Shown here: positions 44,810-54,111 of the stretch, one piece after another
How positions within the stretch are numbered: position 1 is the first letter of the stretch
Layout: each line of letters begins with the position of its first letter
Source of the DNA: Burkholderiales bacterium
GTDB taxonomy: Bacteria; Pseudomonadota; Gammaproteobacteria; Burkholderiales; Casimicrobiaceae
Direction: 5' to 3'
Length of the DNA stretch: 64,000 bases
NCBI GenBank assembly: GCA_020852555.1
Contig: JADZAQ010000051.1
Location: forward strand, 1-64,000
Notes under the pieces: model-generated
The model's input: only the letters and a program-made list of their open reading frames with translations
Database searches by the model: none
Told to the model about the DNA's origin: nothing
Program-made: the position numbers and the translations under genes

Positions 44810-47035
44810 ATGGATGCTATCGCCACGACGTCGACCCGAGACAAGGTCGACCTTGGTCTCACCGGCATGACCTGCGCGGCGTGCGCCGCCCGCATCGAGA
44901 AGTCGCTCAATCGCCTGCCGGGCGTGCATGCGGCGGTGAATTTTGCGACCGAGACCGCGACGATCGGCTTCGATCCGGCGCAAGCCGGCGTCGACGCGCT
45001 GCTCGCGCAAGTCGCCAAGGCCGGCTACGGCGCGGCGGTGCGTACCGATCCGGCGAAGGATCGGGCCGCCGACCAGGCGCGCAAGGCGACCGAGCTCGCG
45101 GCGCTGCGCCGCGAATTCATCGTCGCGGCGATCCTCACGCTGCCGTTCCTCGTGCAAATGGTCCCGATGCTCTTGTCCGGAAGCCTCTTCGGTGGTGCGC
45201 ACGAGGATTTCATTCCACGGTCCTGGCAGTTGGCACTCGCGACCCCGATCCAGTTCTGGATCGGTCGGCGCTTCTACATCGGTGCGTGGCACGCGCTGCG
45301 CGGCGGTGGGGCCAACATGGACGTGCTCGTGGTGCTCGGCACGTCGATGGCGTATCTGTGGAGCGTGGTGGTGACGCTCTTCGGCTGGCACCACGAGCAC
45401 GTCTACTTCGAGGCGAGCGCCGCGGTGATCACGCTCGTGCTCCTGGGCAAGCTCCTCGAGGCGCGCGCCAAGGCGGGTACCTCCGCTGCGCTCGAAGGTC
45501 TCCTGCGGCTGCAGCCCGCCGTCGCGCACGTGCTGCGCGACGGCGTCGTCGCCGACGTTCCGCTCGCCTCGGTCGTCGCCGGTGATCGCTTCGTGGTGCG
45601 TGCCGGCGAGCGCGTTCCGGTTGACGGGATCGTGCGCGACGGCGCATCGAGCGTCGACGAGAGCATGCTGACCGGCGAATCGGCGATGATCGCGAAGCTC
45701 GCCGGCGCCAAGGTGTTCGCCGGCACGCTCAATCAGGATGGCGCGCTCACCTGCGAGGCGACCGGCGTCGGCGGCGCGACGCTGCTCGCCGGAATCGTCC
45801 GCCTCGTCGCCGAGGCGCAAGGCTCGAAGGCGCCGATCCAGCGGCTCGCCGATCGCGTCTCGGGCATCTTCGTGCCGGTGGTGGTGATCGTCGCCGTCGT
45901 CACGCTCGCCGCGACCTGGGCCGTGACCGGCGAGGCGGCGCGGGCGCTCGTCAACGCGGTTGCCGTGCTGGTGATCGCGTGCCCGTGTGCGCTCGGTCTC
46001 GCCACACCGACCGCGATCATGGTCGGCACCGGGCGTGGCGCGCAGTCCGGCATCCTCATCCGCAACGCCTCGGCGCTCGAACTCGCCGGCCGCCTGCGCG
46101 CGCTCGTCGTCGACAAGACCGGTACGCTCACCGAGGGCAAGCCCGCGGTCCACGACATCGTTCCGGTCGACGGCGTGTCGCGCGCTGCGGTACTCGCCAC
46201 CGCAGCGAGCCTGGAGCACGGTGCGACGCACCCGCTCGCCCGCGCCATCGTGACGGCCGCGACGCGCGAATCGATCGCCCCCGAGCGCCTGCGCGATTTC
46301 GTCGCCGTCGGCGGCCGGGGCGTGCGGGGGATCGTCGGTGACGACACCGTGGCTTCCTGCCTGGGGTCACCCGAGTTCCTAGCCAGCGAAGGTGCGCCGT
46401 TGGCGCCGGCCATCGTCGACCGGCTGCGCGCGCAGGGGGCGACCGTGGTCGGTGTGGCGCGTGCGGGGAAGGCGCTCGGTGCCATTGCCTTGCGCGACGA
46501 GGTGCGTGCCACCTCGGCCGAGGCCGTGCGCCGGCTGCACGCCGCCGGGATCCGGGTGACGATGCTCACCGGCGACAACGCGGCGGCAGCGGAAGCGGTC
46601 GCCCGCGTCGTCGGCATCGACGACTACGCGGCCGGGGTGTTGCCCGACGGCAAGGCGGCGGCGGTTCACGCCTTGAAGGAGCGAGGGTCGATCACCGGCA
46701 TGATCGGCGACGGTGTGAACGACGCGCCCGCGCTCGCCGCCGCCGACGTGAGCTTCGCCATCGGCGCCGGTGCGGACATCGCCGTCGAAGCCGCCGACGT
46801 GACGCTGATCCGCAACGACCTCAACGCGGTGGTCGATGCGATCGACCTCTCGCACGCGACGCTGGTGAAGATCAAGCAGAACCTCTTCTTCGCCTTCGCC
46901 TACAACGTGCTCGGCATCCCGCTCGCTGCGTTCGGCCTCCTCAATCCGGTGATCGCCGGCGCCGCCATGGCGGCAAGCTCGGTATCGGTGGTGGGCAACG
47001 CACTGCTGTTGCGGCGCTGGCGTCCGCGGCCCTGA
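44810..47035 (+). CDS. copA: Copper-exporting P1B-type ATPase
   Basis: 741-residue Cu(I) pump of the inner membrane. An N-terminal HMA metal-binding domain has C22-AA-C25 (GMTCAAC). The P-type core shows the membrane CPC motif C391-P-C393, the phosphorylation site D435 in DKTGTLTEG, GDGVND at 633-638, and the HP signature GATHPLA. The CPC motif and CsoR partner place it with Cu(I)/Ag(I) exporters. No Shine-Dalgarno precedes the ATG at 44810, in line with a leaderless transcript. Confidence 0.94.
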   Translation: MDAIATTSTRDKVDLGLTGMTCAACAARIEKSLNRLPGVHAAVNFATETATIGFDPAQAGVDALLAQVAKAGYGAAVRTDPAKDRAADQARKATELAALRREFIVAAILTLPFLVQMVPMLLSGSLFGGAHEDFIPRSWQLALATPIQFWIGRRFYIGAWHALRGGGANMDVLVVLGTSMAYLWSVVVTLFGWHHEHVYFEASAAVITLVLLGKLLEARAKAGTSAALEGLLRLQPAVAHVLRDGVVADVPLASVVAGDRFVVRAGERVPVDGIVRDGASSVDESMLTGESAMIAKLAGAKVFAGTLNQDGALTCEATGVGGATLLAGIVRLVAEAQGSKAPIQRLADRVSGIFVPVVVIVAVVTLAATWAVTGEAARALVNAVAVLVIACPCALGLATPTAIMVGTGRGAQSGILIRNASALELAGRLRALVVDKTGTLTEGKPAVHDIVPVDGVSRAAVLATAASLEHGATHPLARAIVTAATRESIAPERLRDFVAVGGRGVRGIVGDDTVASCLGSPEFLASEGAPLAPAIVDRLRAQGATVVGVARAGKALGAIALRDEVRATSAEAVRRLHAAGIRVTMLTGDNAAAAEAVARVVGIDDYAAGVLPDGKAAAVHALKERGSITGMIGDGVNDAPALAAADVSFAIGAGADIAVEAADVTLIRNDLNAVVDAIDLSHATLVKIKQNLFFAFAYNVLGIPLAAFGLLNPVIAGAAMAASSVSVVGNALLLRRWRPRP

Positions 47036-47061
47036 CGCCGATCTCCAGGAAGGAATCAACG

Positions 47062-47271
47062 ATGGAAACGATCACGATGAACGTGCAGGGCATGACCTGC
47101 GGTGGCTGCGTGGCGAGCGTGACGCGCGTGCTGAAGGCGCTGCCCGGTGTCGTCGATGTGACGGTGACGCTCACGCCGGGCACGGCGAACGTCAGCTTCG
47201 ACCCGGCGCAAACCGGTGTTTCGGCGCTGCGCACGGCGGTGGAAGACGCGGGCTATGACGTCGCGGATTGA
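47062..47271 (+). CDS. copZ: Copper chaperone, CopZ-like HMA domain
   Basis: 69-residue single HMA domain with C13-GG-C16 in GMTCGGC. It carries cytosolic Cu(I) to the CopA N-terminal domain and to the CsoR sensor. AGGAAGGA Shine-Dalgarno before the ATG. Its 3' end overlaps csoR by 17 bases. Confidence 0.92.
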   Translation: METITMNVQGMTCGGCVASVTRVLKALPGVVDVTVTLTPGTANVSFDPAQTGVSALRTAVEDAGYDVAD

Positions 47272-47578
47272 GTCCGGCGAGGCGGCTGCCGGCGCGCACG
47301 CGCATCCGCTCGCGCCGCGTCCCGATGGCGCGACCCTCCTCAAGCGGTTGAACCGCATCGAGGGTCAGGTGCGCGGCATCGGCAAGATGATTGCCGACGA
47401 TCGCTACTGCATCGACGTGCTCACGCAGGTCTCCGCGGTCCAGGCGGCACTCGACGCCGTGGCGCTGCAGCTCCTCGAGCATCACCTGCACGGCTGCGTG
47501 CAGCACGCGGTGAAATCCGGGCGCGGCGATCATGCGATCGACGAAGCGATGGTGGTGATCCGCAAGTTCGCGCGGTAG
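47255..47578 (+). CDS. csoR: CsoR-family copper-sensing repressor
   Basis: 107-residue CsoR/RcnR-type repressor that releases DNA when it binds Cu(I). The ligand set is C52 (DRYCIDVL), H77 and C81 (HHLHGC), with spacings of 25 and 4 residues that match the Cys-His-Cys site of Mycobacterium Cso[19 protein letters not shown] is the family helix. It overlaps the end of copZ, so copA-copZ-csoR is one autoregulated operon behind the palindrome at 44781-44799. Confidence 0.93.
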   Translation: MTSRIESGEAAAGAHAHPLAPRPDGATLLKRLNRIEGQVRGIGKMIADDRYCIDVLTQVSAVQAALDAVALQLLEHHLHGCVQHAVKSGRGDHAIDEAMVVIRKFAR

Positions 47579-47725
47579 GTCGACGGGCGCCGGCACCGTG
47601 CACGGCGTGATCCTGGCCCACACCCAGGCGCCGACGTGCGACGGCCCGCCACGCCGCCGGCAGGATGCGCTGCTGTTGTACGTATCGCGAGCGTTGCCGC
47701 GCCGGCGGTGGCAAAATGCCAGCTT

Positions 47726-47802
47726 CGGGGTGTGGCGCAGTCCGGTAGCGCAGAGCGTTTGGGACGCTAAGGTCGCAGGTTCGAATCCTGTCACCCCGAC
47801 CA
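47726..47802 (+). tRNA. tRNA-Pro, anticodon TGG
   Basis: 77-base tRNA with encoded CCA. Acceptor CGGGGTG pairs with CACCCCG; the D arm reads GCGCAGTCCGGTAGCGC; the T arm CGCAGGTTCGAATCCTGT carries GTTCGAATC. The anticodon loop TTTGGGA gives anticodon TGG, reading CCN codons for Pro. Position 27-43 would be a G-A mismatch, leaving a 4-bp anticodon stem. The overall sequence is close to the known E. coli tRNA-Pro(TGG). Confidence 0.95.
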
Positions 47803-47845
47803 GAGTTCATCGGTGCGAACGGATTCCCGGATCGCGGCCGCGTGG

Positions 47846-49129
47846 CTATCGATGGCCGTATTCGCGAATATCGTCGATCGCCTTGCCGTCGGCAGGCAGG
47901 TCGCCGGGTGCGCGGACGACGACATCGCCGCGCAGCTTGGTGATTTCCCGGATGGTCGTCGATATCGCCGCGACATCGATGCCCTCATCCGCTCCGAGTT
48001 CGACGTGCAGCGACATCCGGTCGAGTCCGCCCTCGCTGCCCACGATCAGTCGCGCCCTTCGGATCTGCGGGTGACGCTCGACGATCGCCGCGACCTGTGC
48101 CGGATGGACGAACATGCCGCGCACCTTGGTCGCCTGGTCAGCACGGCCCAGCCAGCCCTTGATGCGCGTGTTCGTCCGCCCGCAGGCGCTGGCACCCGGG
48201 AGGACCGCGGACAGGTCGCCGGTGCCGAACCGGATCAGCGGGTACTCCTCGTTGTGGAGCGTGGTGACGACAACCTCGCCGATTTCCCCGGGGTCCGCGG
48301 GGTCTGGCGTCCCCGGGCGCAGGATTTCCAGGAGGATGCCTTCGTCGACGATGAATCCCTCGCGTGCGTCGCTCTCGTAGGCGATGGCGCCGATATCGGC
48401 GGTGCCGTACGCCTGGAAGGCATCGATACCACGCTCGCGAAACTCTTTGGCCAGTATCTCCGGCAGCGCCTCCCCCGAGACGAGCGCCTTGCGCAGGTGC
48501 CGCAGGTCGATCCCCAGCGCATCGGCACGATCGACGATGATCTTCAGGAACGACGGGGTCCCGATGTAGCCGTTGGGCTTGAGCAGCGCCATCGCCTGCA
48601 ACTGCTGTTCCGTCTGCCCGACGCCGCCGGGAAACACGGTGCAGCCGAGCGCGATTGCTCCACCCTCGAACATCGATCCGGCGGGAGTGAAGTGGTACGA
48701 GAAGCAGTTGTGCGCGAGGTCGCCCGCACGAAAGCCGGCCGCGAAGAGAGTGCGGGCGAACCGCCAGTAATCGACCCGCCGACCCTCCGGCTCGAAGATC
48801 GGGCCGGGGGACGCGAAGACGCGCGCGGCCTCGCCCCAGCGCACGGTGGCGTATCCGCCGAATGGGGGCGCAGACTTCTGCAGCGCGATCAGGTCGGACT
48901 TGCGCGTGACGGGGATCGCGGCAAGGGCCTGACGATTCGTGATTGTGCGAGGATCGACTTCGGCGAGGAGGCGTGCGTACGCCGGCGCGCGTGCCTTCGC
49001 GTGCGCGATCTGTCGAGGCAGGCGCGCCAGATGCTCGTGCTCCCGGATCTCGGGGTCTCGCGTCTCCAGGGCGTCAAGGTACTCGGGCATGGCACGTGGT
49101 ATTCGTTTCCGGGAAGCAGTGGACAGCAT
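47846..49129 (-). CDS. Phenylacetate-CoA ligase-like adenylate-forming enzyme
   Basis: 427-residue ANL-superfamily ligase of the PaaK type, shorter than typical acyl-CoA ligases. Recognisable parts are the AYGTADIGAIAYES adenylate motif, LIRFGTGDLS, and a basic hinge (KGWLGRADQATKVRGMFV). These enzymes activate aryl or branched carboxylic acids as CoA thioesters. The start at 49129 gives a TGATG overlap with livF, showing translational coupling; the ATG at 49090 is an alternative. It is the most distal gene of the acyl-CoA operon. Substrate unknown. Confidence 0.85.
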   Translation of the reverse strand: MLSTASRKRIPRAMPEYLDALETRDPEIREHEHLARLPRQIAHAKARAPAYARLLAEVDPRTITNRQALAAIPVTRKSDLIALQKSAPPFGGYATVRWGEAARVFASPGPIFEPEGRRVDYWRFARTLFAAGFRAGDLAHNCFSYHFTPAGSMFEGGAIALGCTVFPGGVGQTEQQLQAMALLKPNGYIGTPSFLKIIVDRADALGIDLRHLRKALVSGEALPEILAKEFRERGIDAFQAYGTADIGAIAYESDAREGFIVDEGILLEILRPGTPDPADPGEIGEVVVTTLHNEEYPLIRFGTGDLSAVLPGASACGRTNTRIKGWLGRADQATKVRGMFVHPAQVAAIVERHPQIRRARLIVGSEGGLDRMSLHVELGADEGIDVAAISTTIREITKLRGDVVVRAPGDLPADGKAIDDIREYGHR

Positions 49130-49986
49130 CAGGTGAGCCAGCGCTTGCGTCGTCGATAGTGCTTGACGTCGCGAAATGACTTGCGGCCGGCCGCCGACAG
49201 CCCGAGGTAGAACTCCTTGACATCTTCGTTGCCGGCAAGGGCATTCGCCTCGCCATCCATGACGACGCGACCGTTCTCGAGGATGTAGCCGTAGTCGGAT
49301 ACGCGCAGCGCCGCCATCGTGTTCTGCTCGGCGATCAAGAACGAGACACGTTCCCTCGCGTTGAGATCGCGGACGATCTCGAAGATCTCCTCGACGACCT
49401 GGGGGGCGAGCCCCATCGACGGCTCGTCGAGCAGGACCAGCGACGGCGCTGCCATCAGCGCCCGACCGACGGCGATCATCTGCTGCTCTCCGCCGGAGGT
49501 GTATCCGGCCTGGCTGCTGCGGCGCTGCTTGAGCCGCGGGAAGTAGTGGTAAACCTTGTTGAGGTCGTCCTTGAGGCCCTTCCCCGATGCGCGACGCGCG
49601 AACGCGCCGGTCAGCAGGTTCTCCTCGACGGTGAGGTGGGGAAAGCAGTGCCGTCCTTCCATCACCTGGCACACGCCCAATCCCACCAGGTCGTCCGTAC
49701 CGAGCCGATCGACCCGCTGACCCCTGTATTCGATCGTGCCCTTCGTCACCGCGCCGCGCTCGGCCTTGAGCAGATTCGATATCGCCTTCAGTGTCGTGCT
49801 TTTTCCGGCGCCGTTGGCGCCGAGCAGCGCCACCATCTTTCCGGTGGGCACTTCGAGTGATACCCCCTTCAGGACAAGGATCACGTGGTCGTAGACGACC
49901 TCGATGTTGTTGACCAGGAGATGCGGCACCACGTCGGTGCGCGAGGGCGTGGCCGGCGGCGTCGTCATGGCAGGTGTCGAACTCAT
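49129..49986 (-). CDS. livF: Branched-chain amino acid-type ABC transporter ATPase LivF
   Basis: 285-residue ATPase of a Liv-type importer. Walker A is GANGAGKST, signature TSGGEQQM, Walker B LVLLDEPSMGLAP. It pairs with LivG from the next gene upstream and with the LivH/LivM permeases encoded on the other strand at 60-62 kb. The linker after the ATPase is extended at the N-terminus (MSSTPAMTTPPATP). The start at 49986 is the first ATG after which conservation begins. Confidence 0.9.
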   Translation of the reverse strand: MSSTPAMTTPPATPSRTDVVPHLLVNNIEVVYDHVILVLKGVSLEVPTGKMVALLGANGAGKSTTLKAISNLLKAERGAVTKGTIEYRGQRVDRLGTDDLVGLGVCQVMEGRHCFPHLTVEENLLTGAFARRASGKGLKDDLNKVYHYFPRLKQRRSSQAGYTSGGEQQMIAVGRALMAAPSLVLLDEPSMGLAPQVVEEIFEIVRDLNARERVSFLIAEQNTMAALRVSDYGYILENGRVVMDGEANALAGNEDVKEFYLGLSAAGRKSFRDVKHYRRRKRWLT

Positions 49987-50003
49987 GTGCGCCGATCGAA
50001 TGG

Positions 50004-50795
50004 CTAGTGCGAGACACCCAGGTAGGCATCGATCACCGCCGGATTCGAGCGGACTTCGTCGGGAGTGCCGTCGCCGATCTTCTTGCCATAGTCGAGGACA
50101 ACGACGCGGTCGGAGATGTCCATGACGACCCCCATGTCGTGTTCGATCAGCACGATCGTGGTGCCGTACTGCTCGTTCACGTCGAGCACGAATCGGCACA
50201 TGTCCTGCTTCTCCTCGACGTTCATCCCAGCCATCGGCTCGTCGAGGAGCAGCATCGACGGCTCGGCGGCGAGCGCCCGGGCGAGTTCGACGCGCTTCTG
50301 CAGGCCGTACGGCAGACGTCCAACCGGCGTCTTGCGTATGTGCTGTATCTCGAGGAAGTCGATCACCTCTTCGACCTTGCGCCGGTTGCTGAGCTCCTCG
50401 CGGCGGGCACGGCCAATGTGGATCGCCTGCTCGAGGATCGTCGCCCGCATCGTGAGGTTGCGCCCGGTCATGATGTTGTCGAGCACCGTCATCCCCTTGA
50501 ACAGCGCGATGTTCTGGAACGTCCGCGCGATCCCGTACGCGGCGGCCTGATGGGGAACCATGTCGCGTCGCATCTGGCCGCGGAAGGTGATCGTCCCTTG
50601 CTGGGGCTGGTAGACGCCGTTGATCACATTGAGCATCGAGCTCTTGCCCGCGCCGTTGGGTCCAATGATCGCCCGGATCTCGTGTTCGCGGACGTCGAAG
50701 CTTATCTCGGTGAGCGCCTTGACTCCGCCGAAGGCCAGCGAAATTCGCTCGAGCGCGAGGATCACGCCGCCGATGGTGCGCGCGTCGTTTGCCAT
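50004..50795 (-). CDS. livG: Branched-chain amino acid-type ABC transporter ATPase LivG
   Basis: 263-residue ATPase with Walker A GPNGAGKSS, the LivG insertion ARTFQNIALF, signature LPYGLQKR and Walker B MLLLDEPMAG. The start at 50795 (MANDARTIGG) is 4 bases after the upstream ligase gene stop. It forms a heterodimer with LivF. Location inside an acyl-CoA catabolic operon suggests that the transported molecule is the acid degraded here and not an amino acid. Confidence 0.92.
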   Translation of the reverse strand: MANDARTIGGVILALERISLAFGGVKALTEISFDVREHEIRAIIGPNGAGKSSMLNVINGVYQPQQGTITFRGQMRRDMVPHQAAAYGIARTFQNIALFKGMTVLDNIMTGRNLTMRATILEQAIHIGRARREELSNRRKVEEVIDFLEIQHIRKTPVGRLPYGLQKRVELARALAAEPSMLLLDEPMAGMNVEEKQDMCRFVLDVNEQYGTTIVLIEHDMGVVMDISDRVVVLDYGKKIGDGTPDEVRSNPAVIDAYLGVSH

Positions 50796-50799
50796 GACG

Positions 50800-52743
50800 T
50801 CAGGCTGCCTTGCGCATGGCCGTCGCCGGAAACGTCCTGGCCGTCTCGATCCGCAGGTCGGCCGCGACCATCCCGGTGCGGCCATCCTCGAACTTGACCT
50901 GGGTCTCGATGTGCTGGCTCGTGCGTCCGGCATAGAGCGCGTCGATCAGCACCCGGTACTTTTCGGCGATGAATCCGCGACGCACCTTGCGGGTGCGCGT
51001 CAGCTCGTCGTCATCGGGATCGAGCTCCTTGTGCAGGATCAGGAAGCGGTGCACCTGGGAGGAGGCGAGCGCAGGGTCCTGCGCGAGCTCGGCGTTCACG
51101 CCATCGATGTATTCCCTGACCAGGTCGTAGACGTCGGGCTTTTGCGCGAGGTCGGTGTACCCGGCATAGGCAAGGCCGCGCCGCTCGGCCCAGTTGCCCA
51201 CCGAGTCGATATCGATGTTGATGAATGCGCAGACCTCGTCACGGTCGTGACCGAACGCCACGGTCTCCTTGACGTGAGGCGAGAACTTGAGCTTGTTCTC
51301 GATGTAGTTCGGCGCGAACAGCGCGCCGTTGGCGAGCTTACCGACGTCCTTCGCGCGATCGACGATCTTCAGGTGGCCGTCGCCGTCGAAGTATCCGGCG
51401 TCGCCGGTGTGGAAGAAACCCTCCGCATCGATAGCCTCCGCGGTCGCGTCCGGCCGTTTGTAGTATCCCTGCAGCAGCATCGGCCCGCGGACGAGGACCT
51501 CGGAGTTGCTCGCGATCTTGAGCTCGACGCCGGGGGCCGGCTTGCCGACGGAATCGAGCTTGACGTCGCCGTCGCTCTGGAGGCAGGTGTAGCCGCAGGT
51601 CTCGGTCGAGCCGTAGAACTGCTTGATATTGATTCCAATCGAGCGGTAGAAGCGGAAGAGGTCGGGGCTGATCGCGGCGCCGGCCGTGTACGCGACGCGG
51701 ATTCGACTCAGCCCGAGGACGTCGCGCAGTGGCGCATACACCAGCAGATTTCCGAGCCAGTACTTGACCCGGTCGACGAGGCGAACTTTCTTGCCGTCGA
51801 GCAACTCGGCGCCGTACCGCCTGGCGATCGACATGCAGCTGCGAAACATCCACTTCTTGAGGGCGCACGCGTCGTCCATGCGGATCATGACCTGGGTGAG
51901 GAGATTCTCGAAGACCCGCGGCGGCGCGAAGTAATACGTGGGTCCGATCTCCCGCAGGTCGGTCGTGACCGTGGCGCCGGATTCCGGGCAGTTGATGCTG
52001 AAGCCGGCGACCAGCCACTGCGTGTACGAGAACAGAAAATCACCCACCCACGCCATGGGCAGGTAGCAGAGCACGCGATCGCGCGCCTGGAGGCCGTCGA
52101 ATTCGCACCCCGCGCGCCCGACCATCATGAACGAGCCGTGCGTCTGCAATACGCCCTTCGGCTTTCCGGTCGTTCCGGAGGTGTAGAGGATGATCGCGAT
52201 GTCGTCCGCCTTCCCGGCGGCGAGCTCACGCTCGTAGAACCCCGGATTCGCACGGTCGAAGGTCCGTCCCTGCTTCTGAATGGTATCGAGAGCCACGAGC
52301 CCCTGGTAATTGCGAAGGCCGCGAGGATCGTCGTAGAAGATGTGCTTGAGCGAGGGGACCTGGTCGAGCGATTCGACGAGCTTGTCCACCTGCTCCTGAT
52401 CCTCCGCGATGGCGTACGCGATGGCGCCGTCGTTGAGCACGTACGCGAGCTCGGCCATCGGCGCATCCTGGTACATCGGCACGGGGATCCCACCCAACGC
52501 CTGGACGGCAAGCATCGTCCAGTACAGCCGCGGTCGGTTGTCGCCGATGATCGCGAGGTGCATGCCTCGCTGGAACCCGTTGGCGGCGAGCCCGCATGCG
52601 AGTGCGCGCACTTCGTCGGCGACCTGGCGCCACGTCCACACCTGCCAAATGCCGAGATCTTTCTCGCGAATGGCCGGTTGCTCGCCTCGCGTCTTCGCCT
52701 GGTGCAGCAGGAGGCGCGGCAACGTTTCGATCGCTTCGCTCAT
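50800..52743 (-). CDS. Acyl-CoA ligase (AMP-forming), long-chain/FadD15-like
   Basis: 647-residue ANL-superfamily ligase. P-loop YTSGTTGKPKGV, adenylate motif YGSTETCGYT, and hinge motif GDAGYFDGDGHLKIVDRAKDV. Size and C-terminal segment (TRTRKVRRGFIAEKY) resemble FadD15-type long-chain acyl-CoA synthetases. It is probably the main activating enzyme for the imported acid. livG follows by 4 bases. The two different ligases in one operon could serve the parent acid and a pathway intermediate. Confidence 0.88.
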   Translation of the reverse strand: MSEAIETLPRLLLHQAKTRGEQPAIREKDLGIWQVWTWRQVADEVRALACGLAANGFQRGMHLAIIGDNRPRLYWTMLAVQALGGIPVPMYQDAPMAELAYVLNDGAIAYAIAEDQEQVDKLVESLDQVPSLKHIFYDDPRGLRNYQGLVALDTIQKQGRTFDRANPGFYERELAAGKADDIAIILYTSGTTGKPKGVLQTHGSFMMVGRAGCEFDGLQARDRVLCYLPMAWVGDFLFSYTQWLVAGFSINCPESGATVTTDLREIGPTYYFAPPRVFENLLTQVMIRMDDACALKKWMFRSCMSIARRYGAELLDGKKVRLVDRVKYWLGNLLVYAPLRDVLGLSRIRVAYTAGAAISPDLFRFYRSIGINIKQFYGSTETCGYTCLQSDGDVKLDSVGKPAPGVELKIASNSEVLVRGPMLLQGYYKRPDATAEAIDAEGFFHTGDAGYFDGDGHLKIVDRAKDVGKLANGALFAPNYIENKLKFSPHVKETVAFGHDRDEVCAFINIDIDSVGNWAERRGLAYAGYTDLAQKPDVYDLVREYIDGVNAELAQDPALASSQVHRFLILHKELDPDDDELTRTRKVRRGFIAEKYRVLIDALYAGRTSQHIETQVKFEDGRTGMVAADLRIETARTFPATAMRKAA

Positions 52744-52818
52744 TGCTTTTTCGCTGGAAAATCGAACGTTACTTCCATCATCTTCGTCCCGATGCCCGGC
52801 TGCGTCCGGCGGTTCCCG

Positions 52819-53607
52819 CTACGCGAAGCGTGAGAAATCCGGCGCCCGCTTGGCGAGGAACGCGGCGAACGCCTCCTTCGCCTCGGGTGACTGCAGCCGG
52901 CGCTGGAACTCGTGTGATTCCGTTCGGATCGCCTCCTCGACCTGGCTAGCGATCCCGCCGCGCATCAGCGCCTTCGACGCCCGCAGGGCCGCGGGCGGCT
53001 TGGCCGCGAGCTTGCGAGCCTGCGCGTGCGCATGGGGTAGCACGTCGCCGTCGGGCAATACCGCACTGATCATCCCGCAAGCCTCGGCCCGGGCGGCGGA
53101 GAACGGCTCGCCGAGGAGAAGCAGCTCGGCGGCCCGGGCGCGGCCCGCGACGAGCGGCAGGAGGAGGCTGGAACCCGCTTCCGGGCAGAGGCCGAGATTC
53201 ACGAAGGGGAGCGCGAACGTCGCTCCCTGCCCCGCATAGACGAGATCGCAATGCAGGAGCAGCGTCGCACCCACGCCGACGCAGGCGCCATTCACGGCCG
53301 CCACGATGGGCTTCGTCGCGCGGCTGATCGCGCGCACGAAACGGTACGCGACGTGCTCGTCATCGAGCGCCGGATCCTGCAGGAAGTCCTTGAGGTCGTT
53401 CCCGCTCGTGAAGACGTCGGGCTGGCCGTGCAGGAGGATCACCCGGATCTGCGCGCTTTGCGCGGCGAGGTCGATCGCGTCCGCGAGCGCCTGGTACATG
53501 GCACCGGTGAGGGCATTCTTCTTCTCGGGGCGCTTGATCTCGACGTGCAGGATGCCATCGTCGACTGCGGTCAGGATGTTGCCCGGGCCTTGCTCGTTCG
53601 AAGCCAT
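52819..53607 (-). CDS. Crotonase-family enoyl-CoA isomerase/hydratase
   Basis: 262-residue crotonase. The oxyanion-hole loop FTSGNDLKDF (about 66-75) is present. In the classical hydratase, Glu144 and Glu164 (rat numbering) are catalytic; here the equivalent positions read T115 (GVGATLLL) and F135 (ALPFVNLG). Instead E143 lies in GLCPEAGSS, the site used by delta3,delta2-enoyl-CoA isomerases of the ECI2/PECI type. So double-bond migration is more likely than hydration. Start at 53607 (MASNEQGPGN). It lies between the mutase small subunit and the acyl-CoA ligase. Confidence 0.82.
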   Translation of the reverse strand: MASNEQGPGNILTAVDDGILHVEIKRPEKKNALTGAMYQALADAIDLAAQSAQIRVILLHGQPDVFTSGNDLKDFLQDPALDDEHVAYRFVRAISRATKPIVAAVNGACVGVGATLLLHCDLVYAGQGATFALPFVNLGLCPEAGSSLLLPLVAGRARAAELLLLGEPFSAARAEACGMISAVLPDGDVLPHAHAQARKLAAKPPAALRASKALMRGGIASQVEEAIRTESHEFQRRLQSPEAKEAFAAFLAKRAPDFSRFA

Positions 53608-53626
53608 CGGCGGCACCCGCGCGCGG

Positions 53627-54040
53627 TCAGCCCGCGACCACGCGCGGATGACGCGCATGGTCGCGAATGAACCCGACGATCGACTCCGCGGCCGATCCCG
53701 GGCCGAAGATCTCGCTGACACCCAGCTCCTTCATCGGCCCGAAATCGCGCTCGGGGATCACGCCGCCGAACATGACGAGGACATTCCCCTTGCCGAGCTC
53801 CTTCAGTCGCCGGGTGACCTCCCGCGCCACGGGCAGGTGCCCCTCGACGGAACTCGAGACTCCGATGACATCGACATCCTCCTGGATCGCGGCATCGAGG
53901 ATCTCCCGTGGTTCGAGGAAGTTCATGAAGATGACCTCCATGCCTGCTTCGCGCAGCTTGGTCGCGAGGTAGCGGACCCCCCGGTCGTGGGCGTCCATCG
54001 TCGTCTTACCAAGCAGCACACGAATGATGCGTTCTTCCAT
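53627..54040 (-). CDS. Adenosylcobalamin-dependent mutase, small (B12-binding) subunit
   Basis: 137-residue Rossmann-like B12 domain. The base-off/His-on motif DxHxxG is present as DAHDRG (about 16-21), with SVEGHLPV and FGGVIPERD completing the cofactor pocket. The protein is the separate small subunit of a two-part mutase, like IcmB or HcmB, and works with the large subunit encoded 71 bases upstream. Confidence 0.92.
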   Translation of the reverse strand: MEERIIRVLLGKTTMDAHDRGVRYLATKLREAGMEVIFMNFLEPREILDAAIQEDVDVIGVSSSVEGHLPVAREVTRRLKELGKGNVLVMFGGVIPERDFGPMKELGVSEIFGPGSAAESIVGFIRDHARHPRVVAG

Positions 54041-54111
54041 GTTAGCGTTCTCCGCCTCGGGTTACGTATGGAACCGGCCGGCCGTCGTCATGACGGCGCG
54101 AGCGCGCGCCT

